Of a DNA stretch of 64,000 bases, positions 22,492 through 34,734 are shown in pieces; the stretch's first letter is position 1, and every line of letters begins with the position of its first letter. The notes beneath the pieces are model-generated. The model ran no database searches and was not told the DNA's origin. It was given only the letters and a program-made list of their open reading frames with translations. Source of the stretch: Malus domestica (taxonomy: Eukaryota; Streptophyta; Magnoliopsida; Rosales; Rosaceae); contig NC_091671.1 of the NCBI RefSeq assembly GCF_042453785.1, positions 12,098,001-12,162,000 of the forward strand. The letters run 5' to 3'. A program made the translations under genes and the position numbers.

Positions 22492-23551
22492 TCATAGTTC
22501 ATCCTTCGAATCGTCTGAGCTGCTGCTGCTCCCTTGGCTTTCTGTTGCAGCAGACCCCTCAGATTTTGGCGTTGATGCTGGCTTCTGGAGCTTGAAAGGG
22601 ATTGATGCGTTTTTCTTGAGAAACTTGTAGAATGCCACCACTGTACGGTCACAGTCTACGGGAATCTGGTTTATCAAGGAACCAGATATTCTACGTCAGA
22701 CGCAAACAAGGATGAACAAGAAGATATATGCAGAAGCACGTTAGAGAAGAATGCATTTAACAATTTTACATGCCACTTACTGGATCAAAGCTCTTATTTC
22801 CCGCTGGGAAGAATAGAAGCGTGGGGAAACCATCAGCCTGCAAAAATTAAAAGAACAGCAATTAACCGCAAAGTTCTTGTTTCTAATAGACATTCAGACT
22901 TTACCCCAAGACGTGGATATTGACTTTAGACATTAAAACCATAAACCTAATGCCTTTTCTTCCAATGAAAATTTGTCCCCAGAAATCTCGAATAGGCAAT
23001 TGATATACAAACTATCATTTAACCCACAGCAACTTGACATTACCTTTCCCCTGGGATGCTCATTTGTGGTTCCATCCATCTTGGCTATAACAATAGAGTC
23101 AATGCCTCGTAAATGTTTGGCAAGCTTGTTGTAGGTTGGCTCCAGAGATTGGCAATGCCCGCACCAGGGTGCATAAATCTGAGATGATAATCCTTTAAAA
23201 CATGAGAACTTTGACAAATTTAATCAAATATTTGTTTGTTTCTTATTTTGCAGTTTTACCTCAAGAAGAACATCCTTTGACTCGTCCAAGACAATGTCAT
23301 CAAAGTTATTCCCAACCACTATCTTCACATCCCCGTCGTTCTGTGCCAATCAAATAAAACGTATAAATTTGAATAGTGGACCAACACAACAGAATCAGGT
23401 GGATGAACAAAACTTAAACACTTACAGTTTCAGGAATTGGATCTGACTTATAGAAAGGTTTAAGTTTGTCCTCAATAAAGTCCTCCCCAAAAGTCTAATA
23501 AAACATAAATTCACAAGATACAGTTAGAATGTAATGGAGTGGACGCACATA

Positions 23552-23644
<93 letters not shown>

Positions 23645-26611
23645 CCTTTAAATTAGCCAAGGTCACCTCTCCGTCAAGAACAAATTTCCTACCATCATCA
23701 TTTCCGGTATACCCAAGAACCTGTTAGGAACAAAATTATCAACTTCATAGCACAAATAAATACTGGAATATGTAGAATTACAACCGGACAACTATGTTTC
23801 CAAAAATAATTTTATTAAATACAAAGGTTTGGAAAAGCTCACCGTTGGAGCTTCACTAGTAACACCAAAATAATCTGAAACTGGCTTTCCGATATCTTCA
23901 TTATCCGTTTCCACATATACAAAGATAAGCTGCAAGCAACTCCACACACATTATACAAACATACGCTGCAAGCTTTGTCCGTTTTCAACAAAATAAGACT
24001 GCAATGAGTAGCTTAGCGGCCAAAAAGGATCAGATGCTCAGATTATGCAGGTCATACGTAGTGGCCACAGAGAACAAATGAAGCACCACATTAGAAGTTA
24101 ATACAAAATGACCAACCTACTTAAAGGAAAAGGTATTTGTTTACTCTGTATCTTTCTGTTGAAACAATATTTTGTTAATACGAAGAGATGAGCACAAACC
24201 AAACCACACAATTTAGCAGAGCACAAACTGAAAATCCTAATAATGCCGAGAAAAAGAGTTCCTGGAAATTTTTCAGAAACCAAAGCCCACAAGGAATACC
24301 AAATTAAAACTTTACTCGACAAAACATCCTCCCCCTGTCCCCTAATGCACTAAAAAAATCCCTTATGTCTATCTAACTACACCACCCCAAACACAGCCAT
24401 GACACCACCTCTCCGTAGGACTAACCTTCCCTCACCCTCAAAGCTTGTGATTTCAATAAGCAATAAAAAGAACACAATGCTGGAACTACAACCACTGTCA
24501 GCTTCTCCTTTACACGTGACGCACTAAGAACAAGGTATTTCAAGCCTACACTGTTTAAAAACCTTTATGTAATTGTTATTTTAGATGCTCTAGAACAGTT
24601 TCTATGACAGCAACCCAACTCATAGAACATAGCTAATAGTAACCATACCTTTCCTTTGAAAAGTTGTGCAGCCTTTTGAAATTCAGGGAAAACCTTCTCT
24701 GAATCTTTTGAAGTGGCAAAGAGCAACAGCTGGGTATAGAAAGATTATATGTCAATCAGCATGAAATGTTTAATACTCTGTTGTAAAGCGTTTCTGATTG
24801 AGGTCACATCTGCTAAAGAAAAAATCAAAACATGTAACAAATTACCTGTTTCTTGATTGTACTTTCAAAAATTTGTGGGGCATTCTCCCTAGTAAAAGTG
24901 ATAACCAAAGGAAGCTTGTTGGCAAAGACAAACTCGGCGATTGCAGACTTATCAAATTTACCATCTGCAGAAATGAGAAACTGAGCATAAAGAAATTCAA
25001 CCCAAAAACTCTATCTGAGACATCAATGTGATAACAATATAGAAACTAACCGAAATAACTTAGTTTCTCAGCCTCCTTCTTTAGCAGGACCAAAGCAGGG
25101 CGCTTAACTTCAGCATCAAGATGGAAAAGTTTTGCCACCTTGGGATCTACAGTTTGGTAAAAGGTGACCTCATCTTCAAGTCTTGAAGCAGCAGCAAGCT
25201 CGTCACTCTCAGGACCCTTTGAACATAAGAACAACACAAAATTACAACAAGTATCAATATCATGGGATATGGAAAACAAATTACAATAGCTAACAAGAGT
25301 AAATAAGGAGAACTTCTAGCCACCATTATTTTCCTTTTCCGTTTCGATAATTCATTTTACATATATCAATTTTATTACATAAAGCAAAAAATAGTGTTTT
25401 GCATGCCTCATCAATCACCTATTTTTGAATTCCTATTCTATATTCTGTGTAATTAAACAGCTTACAAAATTCAACACGTCCCCTATTCAGTCTACATTTG
25501 ACAGCCAAACATGCCCTAATAGATGTGGCTAGTTCCACATACATGTGTAATAACTCAAACAAACTCTGGGGCGTCAACTAAAAGCCGACTGCTTGGACTT
25601 AATTTAAGATTAATTCCATTCCAAGACTATGAAGAGACAATCGAAAGGTGGAAGAAAACTTTCAATCTCCTCACCGCCACCAAAGTTTACTGCAAACCAG
25701 TGTGTTTATGCACATTAATCATAATCTAATACATTATTATAACAATCACAAGATTAAAAATTTTAGATTTCATAAAAATTTGACAAAAACGGGGCAAAAT
25801 TATGAAAAAGCAAAAACCAAACCACCAGAGAGTTGAGGTAGCCCAAAACGACTTTACTTTCAGCAGTCAAAATACGTTCAGCATCTTCCAATGTGGTCAC
25901 GTTTTGAATTCCAGGTCCAATCTTTTTCTTAATCCAGGTTACAATTCCCTCCCTGAATTCACATTTCCAAAAATTAAAAACAATCCATAAAATTTTAAAA
26001 ATTAAAAATTGGGCTTTGTAATTTTCATAATTCTATCAAATTAATCAAAACAAAGAAACTCACTTGGTTCTGTGGCCTGTGTAAGGCTTATGAACGCCAT
26101 CAATGAAGAAGAAGATAGTCGGGAAACCCTCGACGCCGTACTCCTGCGACAGCTCGTTCTCCTCCGTGGCGTCAACCTTGGCCAAAACTACATCTTCGCC
26201 CTTGAGCTCGGTGGCTGCCGCCGCGTACTCCGGGTTCAAGGCCTGGCAGTGTCCGCACCACGGCGCGTAGAACTCGACCATCATGAATCTGTTCTTCTCC
26301 ACCGCATCGCTGAAGTTCGCCGCCTTCAAAACGACGACGTCCTTCTCGTCCACTTCCGGCTGCTTGTACGAGTCCTCATGATCGCCGCCCTCGTCGAAAT
26401 CAGAGTAGTTCCCGAGATCGTCGAAATTGTCCTCGTCGTAGTGGTCCGAATCTGGATTGTGCGGCGCGGCGTCGCCGTGGTCAGTGGGCTCCTCGAGGAA
26501 GCTGAGATCCTCGTCGTCGTCATCGGTAGGGTGCGAGTCCTTGCAGAGAACCGAGTGGGAGAAAAAGAGGAGGGCACTGAGTGCGAATGCGAGAACGAGT
26601 CGGCTCGCCAT
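22492..26611 (-). CDS. Protein disulfide isomerase (PDIL1-3/1-4 type), ER lumen
   Basis: It forms and rearranges disulfides in secretory proteins. Coding exons (high to low): 26611-26064, 25952-25823, 25216-25051, 24964-24846, 24729-24649, 23929-23843, 23720-23646, 23494-23426, 23340-23260, 23178-23044, 22837-22781, 22665-22492. They total 1722 nt, 573 aa, close to the family norm of 580-600. Residues 1-23 are a signal peptide; about 25-85 form an acidic Asp/Glu-rich stretch typical of the PDIL1-3/1-4 clade. Domain a has CGHC at 119-122 (FYAPWCGHC), b and b' follow, and domain a' has CGHC at 458-461. The last four residues are KDEL, the ER retrieval signal. All exons splice in frame, and from exon 4 on most junctions are phase 0. 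An 87-bp (GA)n tract sits in intron 7. The gene looks functional. Confidence 0.96.
23553..23639. repeat. (GA)n microsatellite in PDI intron 7
   Basis: About 43 AG units with a single GG interruption lie between PDI exons 7 and 8, ending six bases from the exon 7 donor junction at 23645/23646. Confidence 0.97.
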
Positions 26612-26647
26612 TCTTTGAGTGAGAGTGAGATCTGGTTTTAGCAGGGG

Positions 26648-26719
26648 TTTATAGAGGAGGGGGAGGAGGAAGGGAAAAGACTGGAGAAGTCAAGGCCTCG
26701 TGAGGCCTCGTGCGACGTC
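26648..26719 (-). promoter_or_regulatory. PDI promoter motifs: TATA and a palindromic GACGTC
   Basis: The minus strand carries CTATAAAC (TATAAA at 26648-26653), though only about 37 bases before the ATG. GACGTC lies at 26714-26719. The TGACGTC/ACGT core is the type bound by bZIP factors, including those of the ER stress response that induce PDI genes. The match to a full ERSE is not present, so this link is weak. Confidence 0.3.
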
Positions 26720-26827
26720 GTTTGGGAGGGGGTAAAGAGCTGCTTTACCGTTGCAGCGGTTGCTGCTGGATTTGATTTTTTAAAGCGTTAAGCATCTTTC
26801 TCGTTGACCAGCAATTACATAAAAAAA

Positions 26828-26975
26828 AATTAATAAAAATGATTTGAAAACTTTGAGTTTTAACAATAAGGACAAAATAAGAGGTAAAGTGAATAGTACA
26901 TGATTGACTTTTCAGTGCAAAAATATGATTTTTTGTTAAAGTGAACAATACCATAAGTTTTTCGTTAAAGTTCCC
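26828..26975 (-). mobile_element. MITE-like repeat, copy B
   Basis: Reverse complement of copy A at 341-493; it shares the strings GAGTTTTAAC, AAGGACAAAATAA and TTTTTCGTTAAAGTTCC. It lies about 215 bp upstream of the PDI start, so both copies sit within about 1.1 kb 5' of a gene's start codon. Confidence 0.55.
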
Positions 26976-27529
26976 TTAAATCAAAGCATTTTTAGAATGG
27001 AAGGTGACTTAAGAAATTACCAAGAAAAAAAAATGTAACCTGGGAAGTAATTTTACTTGATAATTTTCCTATTTTAGTGTAAAAATTGAACATATCGCTC
27101 ATATAGGTATGGTTTGATCGGGTTGAACAATTTAGAAAGTGTTTTGTCCATAATAATGTTAGGTAAATTAATTTTTTAGATCAAATTTGTAAACTATTAA
27201 TGTGTTATCAACTTATCAATAGTAAATAAGCATGTTAATAAATACTTAAGTAATAACTCAAGCGTCAACAATGAAAGTATATGTTTCATAAAATCAGTAA
27301 GGAAAGAAAATGTCATTTCTGTAAATGACCAATTCAAGTGGTTAATTTGTGTAGAAAACAAGTTCTCTCAATATTCCTTTCGTCGAAAAGCTTTGTAAAT
27401 GACCAATTCAAGTGGTTAATTTTTAGGTTCAAATCTAACCTCTTCATTGACTAAAAAAAATTGGTAAATTTGCAACAAAATTTTAAAATCATAAATTGAA
27501 GTAGTGCATAAAAATTATTATTTCTATAA

Positions 27530-27700
27530 CCACGAGCCGGTGGCCCAAGTGGTAAATGAGGAATTGCGAGGCTAATGTGGAAGCCAAACTTGTGACCAGA
27601 AAGAGGCTTAAATATCTCTGTGAGTCTTTTCGGCATCCGGAAGGGATGGATAACCGTGGTTTGCCACCAGTTATCCATCTTTTTAGAAAAACAAAAAAAA
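27530..27700 (+). mobile_element. Possible tRNA-derived SINE remnant
   Basis: CCGGTGGCCCAAGTGGTAAA resembles a Pol III A-box region, and a phrase about 45 bases on could be a worn B-box. An A-rich tract follows at about 27688-27700. Weak evidence only. Confidence 0.25.
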
Positions 27701-27702
27701 TA

Positions 27703-27850
27703 GGGGTGTGCTATCCACACACCCCATTTTACTTCTTACACACCCATGGATAATTTATGTTCGTTGATCTTCTTCAATTCATCCGATCCGACAGCCGAAA
27801 ATTAAAAAAGTATATGAGAAGTAAAATAGGGTGTGTGGATATCACACCCC
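27703..27850. mobile_element. Short hAT-type MITE (148 bp)
   Basis: The 34-bp terminal inverted repeats differ at two positions (left GGGGTGTGCTATCCACACAC, right the complement ending CACACCCC). They are flanked by an 8-bp duplication AAAAAATA (27695-27702 and 27851-27858). An 8-bp duplication fits hAT, though the A-rich target makes it less decisive. Confidence 0.8.
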
Positions 27851-27858
27851 AAAAAATA

Positions 27859-28984
27859 TTAATTCTATGTTGGAGATGTGGTTTACACGATCTGCAGCTT
27901 CAGTTGCTTGGCATGGAAGCAGCACAAAGCTAGCAAAAGCTAGGATTTTGTAGTGGATCTCAAAAAAGGGTCTCTTTACTTCTAACGCAACTTTTGCTAT
28001 CGAATAAATCCCAATAGAAAATCCTTCCAAATGACTACGTCAAATGGAATGACTAACTAGCTCCTGATCTACTAATATTTTATATTCTTATGTATGCAAT
28101 GCGCTACTTGGTATGTGAAAATTTGCACAAAAAGTGCGTTGGGTAATTTGGACTACAAACGGAATGTTTGAGGTGGTTTGAATTTATTATAATCGGTCTT
28201 GGTTTTGTATTATTTTGTTTTTCACCAAAAAATTGCTTCATTTTAATGTTAGAATTAATTATATTTTGCGCCCTCAAGTTTGAGTGCGATTTCAATCTCG
28301 TACCTCAAAATTCATTTGCACGCTGGCCTATTGCTCGTTCGGTTCTTTTCCTGCACCTGTGTTTTGGTGGCTCACGTGGTGGTGTTGAGCTTTGGGCCTT
28401 GGCTAGTTAGTTTCTTTTGTGTGTTTCTCTTTCGGCCTTTTGTAATGTTCTGTTTCTAAGCAAAGAAGCTTTATTAACCAAAAAAAAGGGTTAAAAACCA
28501 TTTTAGTCCTTTTTATACCTAGAATCTATTTTAGTCTTCCGTTAAGTAAATATTAGCACATGCCTACAAACTTTGTGTGTGTGAACATAGATATATGCTA
28601 AAATCATATGTATGTGTTGTTTAAACAAAAAACAACAAAATTTGATTTTGTAAAATTACATTACTGCCTATTAATTTTTTGTGTGATAGAAGACTGAATA
28701 GTCTTACTCTCTTTTAGTTGATAAGAGGGTTCTATTAATATTAGTTTAGATTAAAATATTCAATTAACTAATTTTAAATTAATAAAAACGGTAAATACCA
28801 ATTTATTACCCCCATGTTTCGTGGTTTTCAACATTTAGTACATCAAGTTTTTTTCGTCCCAGAGTCATACCTAAAGTGTAAATTTTGGGACAGTGTCATA
28901 CATTAGTTAGTCAAACTGTTAAGTCTCTCATTAAATGATAACGTAACGCCCATATAGACAATGACTGAATGTCACGTGTCATTA
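27859..28984. other. Intergenic DNA before the G-box minisatellite
   Basis: No gene is supported. 28380-28490 ends in an A-run and may be a retroposon tail. 28800-28980 ('taccaatttattacccccatg...') resembles one arm of a Mutator-type foldback repeat, but the opposite arm was not found. Confidence 0.45.
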
Positions 28985-29610
28985 AGGGATCCACGTGGAT
29001 TTTTTTTCTCTCTCTCTTCTCTTCTTCTCTTCTTCTCTTCAAAGAATGGGTTCACGTGGATTTTTATTTTTCTCTTCTTCTTCCTTCTCTTCAGATGAGG
29101 GGTTCACGTGGAATTTTTTTTTTCTCTCTCTTCTCTTCTTCTCTTCAAAGAAGGGGTTCACGTGGATTTTTTTTTCTCTTCTTCTTCTTCCTTTCTTCTC
29201 TTCAGATGAGGGGTTCACGTGGAAATTTTTTTTTTCTCTTCTTCTTCTTCTTCTTCTTCTCTTCAGAGGAGGGGTACACGTGGATTTTTTTTCCCTTCTC
29301 TTCTTCTTCTTCTTCTCTTCAGAGGAGGGGTACTCGTGGATTGTTTTTTTCTCTCTCTTCTTCTTCTTCTTCCTTTCTTCTGTTCAAAGGAGGGATTCAC
29401 GTGGATTTTATTTTATTTTTCTTCTCCTCTTCTTCTTCTTCTTCTTCCTTTCTTCTCTTCAGATGAGGGGTTCACATGGATTTTTATTTTATTTTTATTT
29501 TCTCTTCTTCTTCCTTTCTTCTCTTCAGATGAGGGGTTCACGTTATTTTTACTTTCTTCTCCTCTTCTTCTTCTTCTTCTTCCTTTCTTCTCTCCAGATG
29601 AGGGGTTCAG
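28985..29610 (+). repeat. Minisatellite of CACGTGG plus (TTC)n units
   Basis: About ten units of roughly 50-75 bp each carry the block GGGGTTCACGTGGATTTTT or a close variant, followed by a pure pyrimidine tract of CTT/CTC repeats and CTTCAGATGA. Starts of the CACGTGG-type block fall near 28991, 29052, 29104, 29159, 29216, 29276, 29333, 29398, 29473 and 29538. The long frames across it are low-complexity artefacts. Confidence 0.9.
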
Positions 29611-29797
29611 TTATGAAAAAAAAAATCAAATTAAATAGGGAAAAAAAAACCATAACTTTGTATTTCAAATTTGCAAATTCAATTCCAAACAAACTTTGAA
29701 TTCTAAATCAGGAAATTCATCATTTAAACTACCAACAAAGTTTTAAGGGTTCACAACAAAGTTCAATTGTCAACAACTTTCAATTCACAATAAAGTT

Positions 29798-30312
29798 TGT
29801 TTGTACCATACTTGACCAATTCCGAAACTACTGAGCGCCGGTCAACATTATACCGTCAAGGACCCAGAAGAGTTTCCCTCCAACCAGGAGGCCAATTACA
29901 GCGCGACACGTGTCGACATCAGAAGCCAATCATAGCGCGACACGTGTCAACATCAGAAGCCAATCACAACACGACACGTGTCAATGTCAGAATGAAACTA
30001 GAAACTCTCTTCTATAAATAGAGATCATTCTCTCACAATATTTCCTAATGTCATTTGTACTAAATCATTCACTTGTACTCACTAAAGGAGAGCTTGAACC
30101 TATGTACTTGTGTAAACCCTTCACAATTAATAAGAACTTCTCTACTCCGTGGACGTAGCCAATCCGGGTGAACCTCGTACATCTTGTGTTTGCTTCCCTG
30201 TTTCTATCCATTTACATACTTATCCACACTAGTGACCGGAGCAATCTAGCGAATGTTACAAACTTAACACTTTCTGTTGTACCAAAGTCCTCACTGATTT
30301 TGTGCATCAACA
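29798..30312 (+). repeat. 5' LTR of the 11-kb element
   Basis: The U3 part holds three tandem units of about 33 bp, each with the palindrome ACACGTGT and, in the first two, a following GAAGCCAATCA (CCAAT) block. A TATA box (CTATAAATAG) lies near 30013-30022, so transcription should begin around 30045-30050. The end is CATCAACA. Confidence 0.92.
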
Positions 30313-30330
30313 TTTGGCGCCGTCTGTGGG
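30313..30330 (+). promoter_or_regulatory. Primer-binding site of the 11-kb element
   Basis: TTTGGCGCCGTCTGTGGG follows the 5' LTR directly. The TGGCGCCGT core matches primer-binding sites of many plant Gypsy elements, where a tRNA 3' end (probably tRNA-Asp type) primes reverse transcription. Confidence 0.75.
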
Positions 30331-30556
30331 AACGACACTTATTCCCACTCTCTTCAGCTTTGCCAAGCTGGTTTCCACCATTCGTATACTCTCTTTTAAC
30401 CAGGCATCCATCTCCAACATAGGGAGCGAAGAAAGCCACAGCACACAGAATGACACCCATCTTGCACCTAGTGCGAAGCAACGAAAGAAGGAAGGAAAAA
30501 TGGTTGCTCTTTAAGCTAAAGTCGATGAGCTAGAAGCTCAGAACAACAAGATAGCA

Positions 30557-31987
30557 ATGAAGAATGAGGTCATCCAGGAGCAGTATGAGAAGCTCTTTGA
30601 GACGTTCCATGAAACTAGGCGTACTCAAACACGCGAGCTCGTTGCCCCTGTGGACATCAACCATCATCTGGGTACCCCCCAACACGGAGGGTCACTTCCC
30701 TTTGACATGGGTATCCCTGATGAGGAGCGAGCTAATCATCAAAACATTGATCAACATGAGACTTCTCTCAACCTAGATGCTTCGACCCGAAGCAGGAGAA
30801 GTGGAGGAAGAAACCTCCTTGCAGAAGGGTTGGAAGGATCGAAAGCCGTTTATCGTGACTGCCGAGACTTCCTAAAGTAAGCTCGAGAGAATCCCATCCA
30901 CATATGCTCGAAGATCAATGACCCAAGGGTTTCTGAAAGACTCGATCCCCTCCCACGACCCAAGCCCGCTGCCAATCTAGGGAAGGAACAACAAGTCCCA
31001 GAGGAACATGAAGCTACAGTAGACTCTGAGGTATTCCGACAGACTCGCCCTAGAAGTCAGTACGGTGAGTCCAAGAAAAAACCACACGCCCTTGCTCAAA
31101 CTTTCCTATTTTCAAGAGGCGATGAAGACTTACGAAAGAAAATTCTAGTGGTACATGGCTCCACTCAGGACCCTCTTGTCTTACAGCTCCTTGAAGAAGT
31201 AAACAGGTTGAAGGCCGAATGTCAGGCCAAGATACCTGACTAGAATCAACCCAGGCCTGGCCCTCTCACAAGGAGGATCATCGACATCCCCCTTCAAGCG
31301 AAGACAGAACAAAATCTTGGTTTACAACTATATACTGGAATAGAGGACCCAATTGAACACCTTAACCTTTTTAAGTCCACCATGGCATATCAGATGCACA
31401 TCGACAGAAAACGATGTCTTCTATTCCCCCCCCCCCCACTCTCTCTAGCGGAGCTCTAAACTGGTATTGCCGTCTTTCACCTGAGACAGTAGACTTATTT
31501 GAGGAACTGAGGAAACTGTTTGTTTCTCAACACATCTTCCAGACCGATCGCTTGCATTCTACAGATGACTTGTACAATATTCGCCAGAAGCCGGACGAGT
31601 CACTACGAGAGTATGCCGGTCGCTTTAGCCATAAGTATTATCGCTACGCTGAAGCAAATAACAAGACCGTCCTCAAGGCCGTCCTCAAGGCCTTCACGAC
31701 AGGCCTACGTGATTGTTTCTTCAAGTACATGATCAATGCCAACACTTTGAAGACTTACTCTGAGGTGATGGCACAGGCTTACAACCACGCCTCCGCCGAA
31801 GTAAGGACATACCAAGGGAACCTCCATATGGTTAACCCTTATCAACAAGTGGGAAGTGGAAGTCAAGTTCTACCAAGTGAGGAGATCTTGGCCATTCAGA
31901 CACCCATTGCATCATCTTCTGCCTCATTTAGCTACTCGCTAAGTCACCAAACGTATCTATCTCTTGGTAAGAGGAAGGATTTTGACC
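30557..31987 (+). pseudogene. gag-like region of the 11-kb LTR element (fossil)
   Basis: Two coding-like blocks are seen. 30557-30880 is charged and coil-like. 31414-31987 contains the Gypsy capsid signature (GALNWYCRLSPETVDLFEEL, then RQKPDESLREYAGRF). It is broken and interrupted at its 3' side by the nested hAT element at 31996-33274. Some gag-like text resumes after 33282. Confidence 0.75.
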
Positions 31988-31995
31988 CTCAGCAA

Positions 31996-32778
31996 TAGGG
32001 CTGGGTTCGGTTTATAACGGTTCGATTTTTTGCCAAAATCGAAACCGAACCGAAATTTCAGTTCGGTTCGGTTCGGTTCATTTTTTTTCGGTGCAGTTTT
32101 TTTCGGTTTCGGTTTTTTCCGGTTCGGGTTTCGGTTTTTTCGGTTTTTTTTTTCTCAAAAACTATCAACCTCCCAGTTCTCATATATCAGCGAAGTGAGA
32201 GCCTCAAAATCCTGAATATATTCAAGCATTTCAACTACTTATGATCAAGCAGATCGAATTCAAAATTTCAAAACTTAAGCAAATACAGAAACATATATTC
32301 TTCAAGGAAATGTACAGGATTCGAAATTCTAAAACTTTAAAATTTGCAAAATCATGAAATAATTCAACAAATTAACTGATGTAGATCGAAACAAAAAAAA
32401 AAGCAAATGAGTTCGTCTAAATGCCATAATCGGACTCCAATATCGCATGCCCAGTGCCCACATTCAAATTCATAGTCAAGTCCACAATAGATCTAGAAAA
32501 ATGCAAAACATATTCAGAGAAAAATACAAACTTTTCCACCTTAAATTACATAAATTTCAAATGGGTAACCATAAAATTAAAAACCCATAAACTGAAAAAT
32601 AAATAAAACCCACAACCTTTGCTGCAGCGACATCGCAATGATTGTCGCAAGCTCTTACAATTCCTCTTTTCGTCGGGTCTCGAAAGGGGCGAGGGAAAAT
32701 CATTGTTTGGAAGAAAGAATCCGCGAGGAGGACAAGAAAACACTGGAGAGAGAGTGATTTGGAGGAAGAGAGGAAGGA

Positions 32779-32816
<38 letters not shown>

Positions 32817-33274
32817 AAGGAAGCAAGGCAGAAAGGAAGCAGCGGCGGGGAGAGAGAGCGAGTATTTGAGTCTCAAACTTTGAGATCTGAAAATGAAATA
32901 GGAGTGGGACACTGAGACGGCTAGGGTTTTAAGCTTAAGAAATTTTATAAAGCATTCAATATAAGAAACCTATAAATAATATACTGGTACAATTATAACA
33001 ACATAAAGCCTACTGTCAAGTTGGCTTGCAGCACCTAAACCCAACCTGCAGGTCAGGGGTTCAAACCCTGACGACAACAGGTTTTTTAGTATTTATATAT
33101 ATATTTTTTTTCGGTTCGGTTCGGTCCGGTTCGGTTTTCGGACCTCAAAAATCGAAACCGAACCAGCCAGATTCGGTTCGGTTTGACAGTTTCGGTTCGG
33201 TTTTTTTTCGATTTGGTTTTTTTCGGTTTGGTTTTCAATTTTTTTCGATTTTCGGTTATTTGAACCCACCCCTA
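31996..33274. mobile_element. Nonautonomous hAT element nested in the LTR element
   Basis: The 1279-bp insertion has ends TAGGGCTGGGTTCGG and, inverted, TAGGGGTGGGTTCAA, with the 8-bp target duplication CTCAGCAA at 31988-31995 and 33275-33282. Both subterminal regions are built of CGGTTCGGTT-type repeats that fold back on each other. The interior holds a (GA)n tract (about 32777-32813) and a tRNA-like B-box (GGTTCAAACCC, 33058-33068). There is no transposase. It inserted after the LTR element was in place. Confidence 0.9.
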
Positions 33275-33699
33275 CTCAGCAAGCCCATTACAACAAGAGG
33301 GATAAAAGTTCGTATCAAGACAACCAGGGGTGAACATACCGTCGACTATTATGACTATAGGGCCAAGCCTCACTCTTTCAAAGTGGAGGACTAGGTAGTG
33401 AAGGAAATGCTATTATAAGAAGGCATACACATTACAAATGTTTTGACTCTCAACCGCTTGAGATTTTTTGTCACACAAGCCATTCGGCAAATATTTAAAG
33501 AAGAGGGAATTCAGACAACTTCTTCTGAGTCTTTTGCGTTCCTAGCACTAGAACACTTGGTCTATGCTGACCTACCCTTATACTCCAACTTAGAGCTTCA
33601 ACATGCATACTTTGACACAAAATATGTGATACTAAGTGTTACAACCAACATGGATCACATATCAAAAGCATGGATCCCTTCATGCATAACAAAACATTC

Positions 33700-34470
33700 A
33701 TAAGCATCATTCATATCAATCAACATAAACATCATACATTCCAACACATTCATATATAAACATGATACATTCCAACACATTCATACATAAACATCATACA
33801 TTCCAACACATCCATATATAAGCCAACTGTGCTTCGAAAGGGTTCAACATACTTTGTGTCATCGACACTTGCTACAATGTGCCTCGACACCTTGCCCTTA
33901 TTCTCACCAACCAGGTGATGAAATGTGAAGAATGAACTCATCTTCATGCCACCAACCAGGTGATGAAATGTACAACCCGTACTCTAATATCATTTGGCAA
34001 CTTGCCACTCATGCCACCAACCAGGTGAAGAATGAACTCATCTTCGTGCCACCAACCAGGTGATAAAATGTACAACCCGTACTCTAATATCATTTGGCAA
34101 CTTGTCACTCACGCCACTAACCAGGTGAAGAAGGAACTCATCTTCATGCCACCAACCAGATGATGAAATGTACAACCCGTACTCTCCTTCATGCTACCAA
34201 CCAGGTGATGAAATGTACAACCCGTACTCTAATATCATTTGGCAACTTGCCATTCATGCCACCAACCAAGTGAAGAAGGAACTCATCTTCGTGCCACCAA
34301 CCAGGTGATAAAATGTACAACCCGTACTCTCCTTCATGCCACCAACCAGGTGATGAAATGTACAACCCGTACTCAAATATCATTTGGCAACTTGCCACTC
34401 ATGCCACCAACCAGGTGTAGAAGGAACTCATCTTCGTACCACCAACCAAATGATGAAAGCAACTCACCAT
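33700..34470 (+). repeat. Internal tandem repeats: CCACCAACCAGGTGATGAAA family
   Basis: First come three units of about 35 bp (ATACATTCCAACACATTCAT, 33720-33820). About a dozen units follow, built on GCCACCAACCAGGTGATGAA, ATGTACAACCCGTACTC and ATCATTTGGCAACTTGCCAC. The second family also occurs, on the opposite strand, in the other LTR element at 61,290-61,610. Confidence 0.88.
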
Positions 34471-34734
34471 TCATTCCACCTACCAGAAGACGAGTGGTAC
34501 AACTTATACATGTAAACTCCTAGCATTCACAAATAATCAAAAACCCTCAAGCTTGACAACTCAACTAGGGGAGCACTTATGCCCAACAAGAGTTATAGTC
34601 ACCAACAAAGTCTTATTGCAAGCCAACAACAACTTCAGTGCATGGCATACGAAGATCAAGTTATTCAGCCCCTTGCATTTGCTCCAGACATTTCCCGTTT
34701 GTAACAATGCAAACACTACAACTCATAGAAAGCT

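Noticed and set aside
26072-26641. 189-codon plus-strand frame opposite PDI exon 1
   Set aside because: Shadow of the PDI coding sequence; Arg/Val-rich with no domain.
28969-29699. Long open frames of 139-234 codons
   Set aside because: They translate a CTT/CTC minisatellite into Leu/Phe/Ser strings in all three frames; no protein signal.
33010-33090. A tRNA gene
   Set aside because: Only a B-box and a weak A-box are seen; no acceptor stem or anticodon arm can be drawn.
32030-33394. Phe/Arg/Gly-rich frames (RFGFFRFG)
   Set aside because: They translate the CGGTTCGGTT repeats of the nested hAT element.
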